A stretch of DNA of 7,560 nt from Flavobacteriales bacterium (GTDB taxonomy: Bacteria > Bacteroidota > Bacteroidia > Flavobacteriales_D > Sanyastnellaceae): contig JAPKAW010000083.1 of assembly GCA_028825055.1 (NCBI GenBank), positions 1 to 7,560 of the forward strand, read 5' to 3'. Under the pieces are notes generated by a model that had not been told where the DNA came from, made no database searches, and saw only the letters and a program-made list of their open reading frames with translations. Both the position numbers and the translations under genes were made by a program. Every line of letters starts with the position of its first letter. Position 1 is the stretch's first letter. Shown here in pieces: positions 5,288-7,560 of this stretch.

Positions 5288-6743
5288 GAGAAGACCGCAT
5301 TTCTCTCTCCAATTCAGCTCCAAGGCCCTGGCTCGGTAATGAGCGGATTTTTCGACTCAATTGTCCGTTTGGACTGATGGCGATAATCTGCGGAATAGTG
5401 GAAATCTCTAGCGCTTCGAAGTTCTTAGGGCTATTCCCTAACCAGACCAATTGTTCTCGAATGCTACGACGTTTTGATAAGGACGAGCGCCAATCTGAAT
5501 CAGTAGCATCCACACTCAAAACCAAAAAACAGACATTCGAAAAGCTCTTGTTTTCAGTGATTTCAGCAAAAATCTCACGTTCTCTCAAGGCTGCACCCGA
5601 ACCGTTTCTAACAACAAGCATCACCTTCCAATCATTGGGGCAGATCTCATCGAATGATTGCAGGTCACCATTGGGCAGTATCCAGCGAATTCCTGCTCTA
5701 TCATCCGCGAAATTTCGTGGATTTCGACTGTCCATCAAGCGTTTGTATTGGATTCGAAAAGGCTCCGGGAATGGCATCGTTTCCCAAATCCGAAAAGTCA
5801 ACTCATCGGGTTCACTCAGGGCCTTCATCAACCAAGCCGCGGCCAAGTCTTCATGCGACCCTGTAATCCATTGTGGTCCCATCGCTTCACGTAATGTATC
5901 CAAATCCGCCAAGTACACGGCTTTACTCATTCCATTGGCGTCCACTTGCCGCTGTTTCCACCAGTGATCATAACGAACAAACCAAGGTTCTATCCAACCG
6001 GGAGATTTTATTTCATCTTCCAATTCATTGTCTAGCCGCAAGGCATTCCAACTCAACCAAAGTGAGTCAAGCGTTGTCTTATTAGAACCTAGCGCAACTT
6101 GCCATTTCCACTGAGCTTGCCACCACAAATCTTCAAATACGGGCTGTTTCATCTCTCGCTCCAAGTTCACCCAGGCTACTTGAAATACGGAATCAGAAAA
6201 CATCGCCACCTGTTCCAGTGAATCGCTATTTAGTAGCTGAAAGCCCAACGATTTCACCGTCATTGGCTGGACCAAATCATTCGTCAATTCTTGTTGGAAT
6301 CGAGAAAAGGTATCCAAGGATATGCTAGGGTGATTTCCATCCCAACCTACAACTCCCGGCACCTGCATCAGTCGGTTGCTCGCACGTGAAGAAGGAGACA
6401 AACTCAGCTCACTCCTTTCACCCGGCCTCACAATTGCCAACCAAGACCAGGGAGGAGCCGCGAATTCAAACAATGCCGGACTAGTCAAGTCACCGAGGTC
6501 TGCTTCAAAAGATCCATCGGCATGGACAAGCGCAATACTCACCCATTCGCCAAGGCCTACAGCAGGGGCATCAAAATAACGTACGTGAAGAACACTGGGT
6601 AAGTTATGCTCTTCAAATCCATCTAAAACACCGTGCAATTCGGTTTGAATTTGAGCGGAAATGCTCATGCAGCAGAAGCATACGGGCAGGAAAACACTCA
6701 ACAAACGAACTAATCGCACTGTGCTTTGCATTCTCAACCCCAT
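5274..6743 (-). CDS. Secreted thioredoxin-fold (TlpA-like) protein lacking the CxxC motif
   Basis: A 489-residue exported protein. A signal peptide is clear: basic residues up to R13, a hydrophobic core LLSVFLPVCFCCMSIS (14-29) and likely cleavage near SISA|Q (30/31). No convincing lipobox is seen despite the cysteines. Residues about 33-125 resemble the beta-rich N-terminal domain (DUF4369-like) of Bacteroidota TlpA-family proteins, with DGSFEADL and VRPGE patterns; a helical, tryptophan-rich middle follows (about 140-340). Residues about 345-489 read as a thioredoxin fold: WKVMLVVRN strand (372-380), helix (385-397), VCFLVLSVD strand (404-412), and the cis-proline loop STIPQIIAISPNGQL (448-462). 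The usual CxxC place (about 380-387) is NGSGAALR, with no cysteine, so thiol-disulfide exchange is not expected. It likely acts in the periplasm; function unknown. The first ATG (6743) overlaps coaD by 10 bases; an ATG at 6731 (residue 5), 2 bases after the coaD stop, is an equally good start. Confidence 0.85.
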   Translation of the reverse strand: MGLRMQSTVRLVRLLSVFLPVCFCCMSISAQIQTELHGVLDGFEEHNLPSVLHVRYFDAPAVGLGEWVSIALVHADGSFEADLGDLTSPALFEFAAPPWSWLAIVRPGERSELSLSPSSRASNRLMQVPGVVGWDGNHPSISLDTFSRFQQELTNDLVQPMTVKSLGFQLLNSDSLEQVAMFSDSVFQVAWVNLEREMKQPVFEDLWWQAQWKWQVALGSNKTTLDSLWLSWNALRLDNELEDEIKSPGWIEPWFVRYDHWWKQRQVDANGMSKAVYLADLDTLREAMGPQWITGSHEDLAAAWLMKALSEPDELTFRIWETMPFPEPFRIQYKRLMDSRNPRNFADDRAGIRWILPNGDLQSFDEICPNDWKVMLVVRNGSGAALREREIFAEITENKSFSNVCFLVLSVDATDSDWRSSLSKRRSIREQLVWLGNSPKNFEALEISTIPQIIAISPNGQLSRKIRSLPSQGLGAELEREMRSSRSNY

Positions 6744-7210
6744 TTAATCTCACTCGGCAAAAAAGAGGATGCATCCCCGTGGTTCCGGACAACTTCTCGA
6801 ACAACATTGGAATGAATGTGAGCAAATTCTGGGTCTGTAAAAAGAATGACTGTTTCCAGTCTTGGCTCGAGCACCTTGGTCATTTGTGCAATGGTTCGCT
6901 CGTATTCAAAGTCACCTCCATTTCGCACTCCACGCAAGAGCCATCCAGCATCTTGTTCAATACAAAATGAACTGGTTAGCCCTTCAAAAGCTTCCACTTT
7001 GACCGTTGGGAACGGCTTACAAACAATACGAAGCCATTCCATTCTCTTTTCCAAAGGAAACATCGGTGCCTTCGCTCCATTGACGCCAACAGCCACGATG
7101 ATCTCATCGAACAACGAAATCGACCGCTGCAAAATATTCAAATGCCCAAGGGTCATCGGATCAAATGATCCCGGAAATACAGCTCTCTTGAAGGAATGGT
7201 CTGCCATCAT
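6734..7210 (-). CDS. coaD: Phosphopantetheine adenylyltransferase
   Basis: Converts 4'-phosphopantetheine and ATP to dephospho-CoA, the fourth step from pantothenate to coenzyme A. The 158 residues match the usual length of about 150-160. Key motifs: FPGSFDPMTLGH (12-23) with the nucleotidyltransferase TxGH site at 20-23; VGVNGAKAPMFPLEKR (45-56); LLRGVRNGGDFEYE (91-104), which binds phosphopantetheine; and the C-terminal HSNVVREV (133-140) then GDASSFLP. The last motif differs from the common ISSSxVR, with His and Asn replacing the outer serines. Two tandem ATGs (7210 and 7207) overlap the rsmD stop as ATGATG; both give family-like N-termini. The frame is open further up to 7252, but those residues lie inside rsmD and do not fit the family. 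It sits second in the rsmD-coaD operon, a pairing seen in many bacteria. Confidence 0.97.
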   Translation of the reverse strand: MMADHSFKRAVFPGSFDPMTLGHLNILQRSISLFDEIIVAVGVNGAKAPMFPLEKRMEWLRIVCKPFPTVKVEAFEGLTSSFCIEQDAGWLLRGVRNGGDFEYERTIAQMTKVLEPRLETVILFTDPEFAHIHSNVVREVVRNHGDASSFLPSEIKWG

Positions 7211-7560
7211 TTTTTGAATAAACTGAAATGAACATGCCCATAATGCCTGCATTCCTGAAATCCTTTAATTTCAGAGACATCGGTTCGCTCACCGTGCTCC
7301 AAGATAAGCCAACCTCCCGGTTCCAGTATTGCGGACTCCATCACGCGCCCTGGGATCCCTTCCAATCCATCGAGTCCAAAGGGAGGATCTGCAAAAATGA
7401 CATCATAGCTTGTCATCGCTCTCTTGATAAAATCCAACGCGTTTCCTCGAATGACTTGGCTATGTTCCAACTCAAAAACACGGAACATTTGTTGGATCGC
7501 GCGCACCGCTCGAATATCCATCTCGACAGCAGTAACTGAAGAACATCCACGGCTTGCAAA
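7207..7560 (-). CDS. rsmD: 16S rRNA (guanine966-N2)-methyltransferase RsmD (partial, 5' end outside window)
   Basis: SAM-dependent enzyme that methylates G966 of 16S rRNA in the assembled small subunit. The last 117 residues are present; the N-terminal part, including the main SAM-binding glycine-rich motif, lies beyond base 7560. The frame is open to the edge and begins FASRGCSSVTAVE, which matches the LSRGA...VE segment that follows the SAM motif, so the internal ATG at 7521 is not the start. The catalytic DPPF motif is in VIFADPPFGLDG (54-65), followed by GGWLILEHGE and the C-terminal CRHYGHVHFSLFKK, close to the RsmD ending. The stop TGA overlaps the coaD start as ATGATG, indicating translational coupling. 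The family's usual length is about 180 residues. Confidence 0.93.
   Translation of the reverse strand, partial: FASRGCSSVTAVEMDIRAVRAIQQMFRVFELEHSQVIRGNALDFIKRAMTSYDVIFADPPFGLDGLEGIPGRVMESAILEPGGWLILEHGERTDVSEIKGFQECRHYGHVHFSLFKK

Noticed and set aside
5377..5967. Plus-strand open frame of 196 codons opposite the thioredoxin-like gene
   Set aside because: It is the longest antisense frame, but the minus-strand protein has a signal peptide and recognisable domains, while this one has no plausible domain, start context or composition.
7211..7252. Longer coaD N-terminus (14 more residues)
   Set aside because: These codons are within rsmD and are absent from CoaD proteins; the tandem ATGs overlapping the rsmD stop fit better.
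7207..7521. A complete 104-residue gene starting at the ATG at 7521
   Set aside because: The frame stays open to the window edge with RsmD-like residues upstream, so this is the C-terminal part of a longer gene.

Overview
The window is a compact housekeeping segment of a Bacteroidota chromosome, most likely from the order Flavobacteriales. The evidence is the gene set and its order (orotate phosphoribosyltransferase, SRPBCC protein, biotin ligase, RsfS, FtsH, DUF2007 protein), the Bacteroidota-style Nudix and SRPBCC proteins, the near absence of Shine-Dalgarno sequences, and the moderate G+C (mid-40s percent by eye). Family or genus cannot be fixed from this sequence alone.

Layout from left to right: a DUF2007-type protein cut by the left edge, ftsH and rsfS, all on the minus strand and read in the order rsfS-ftsH-DUF2007; a 132-base divergent intergenic region; birA on the plus strand; a convergent pair of genes in the order pyrE-SRPBCC on the minus strand; a Nudix hydrolase on the plus strand that starts almost on top of the pyrE start; then a minus-strand operon read in the order rsmD (cut by the right edge)-coaD-secreted thioredoxin-fold protein. 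Genes are packed almost without gaps: convergent stop codons lie 2 and 5 bases apart, and same-strand neighbours overlap by 1 to 10 bases, except for a 19-base gap between rsfS and ftsH. The only substantial non-coding stretch is 2615-2746; no gene-free stretch exceeds 300 bases.

Functionally the window covers ribosome maturation and silencing (RsmD, RsfS), coenzyme A synthesis (CoaD), UMP synthesis (PyrE), biotin attachment (BirA) and membrane proteolysis (FtsH). The least ordinary gene is the secreted protein at 5274-6743. It keeps a thioredoxin-like C-terminal fold with its cis-proline loop but has no CxxC active site, and it is very rich in tryptophan.

I found no mobile element, CRISPR array, tRNA, rRNA, riboswitch or defence system, and no clear sign of a new multi-gene system. 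The points worth a second look are the redox-dead thioredoxin-like protein, the TTG start of rsfS, the start-to-start packing of pyrE and the Nudix gene, and a shared TAnnTTCG-N4-ATG layout before birA and pyrE that could mean leaderless transcripts.
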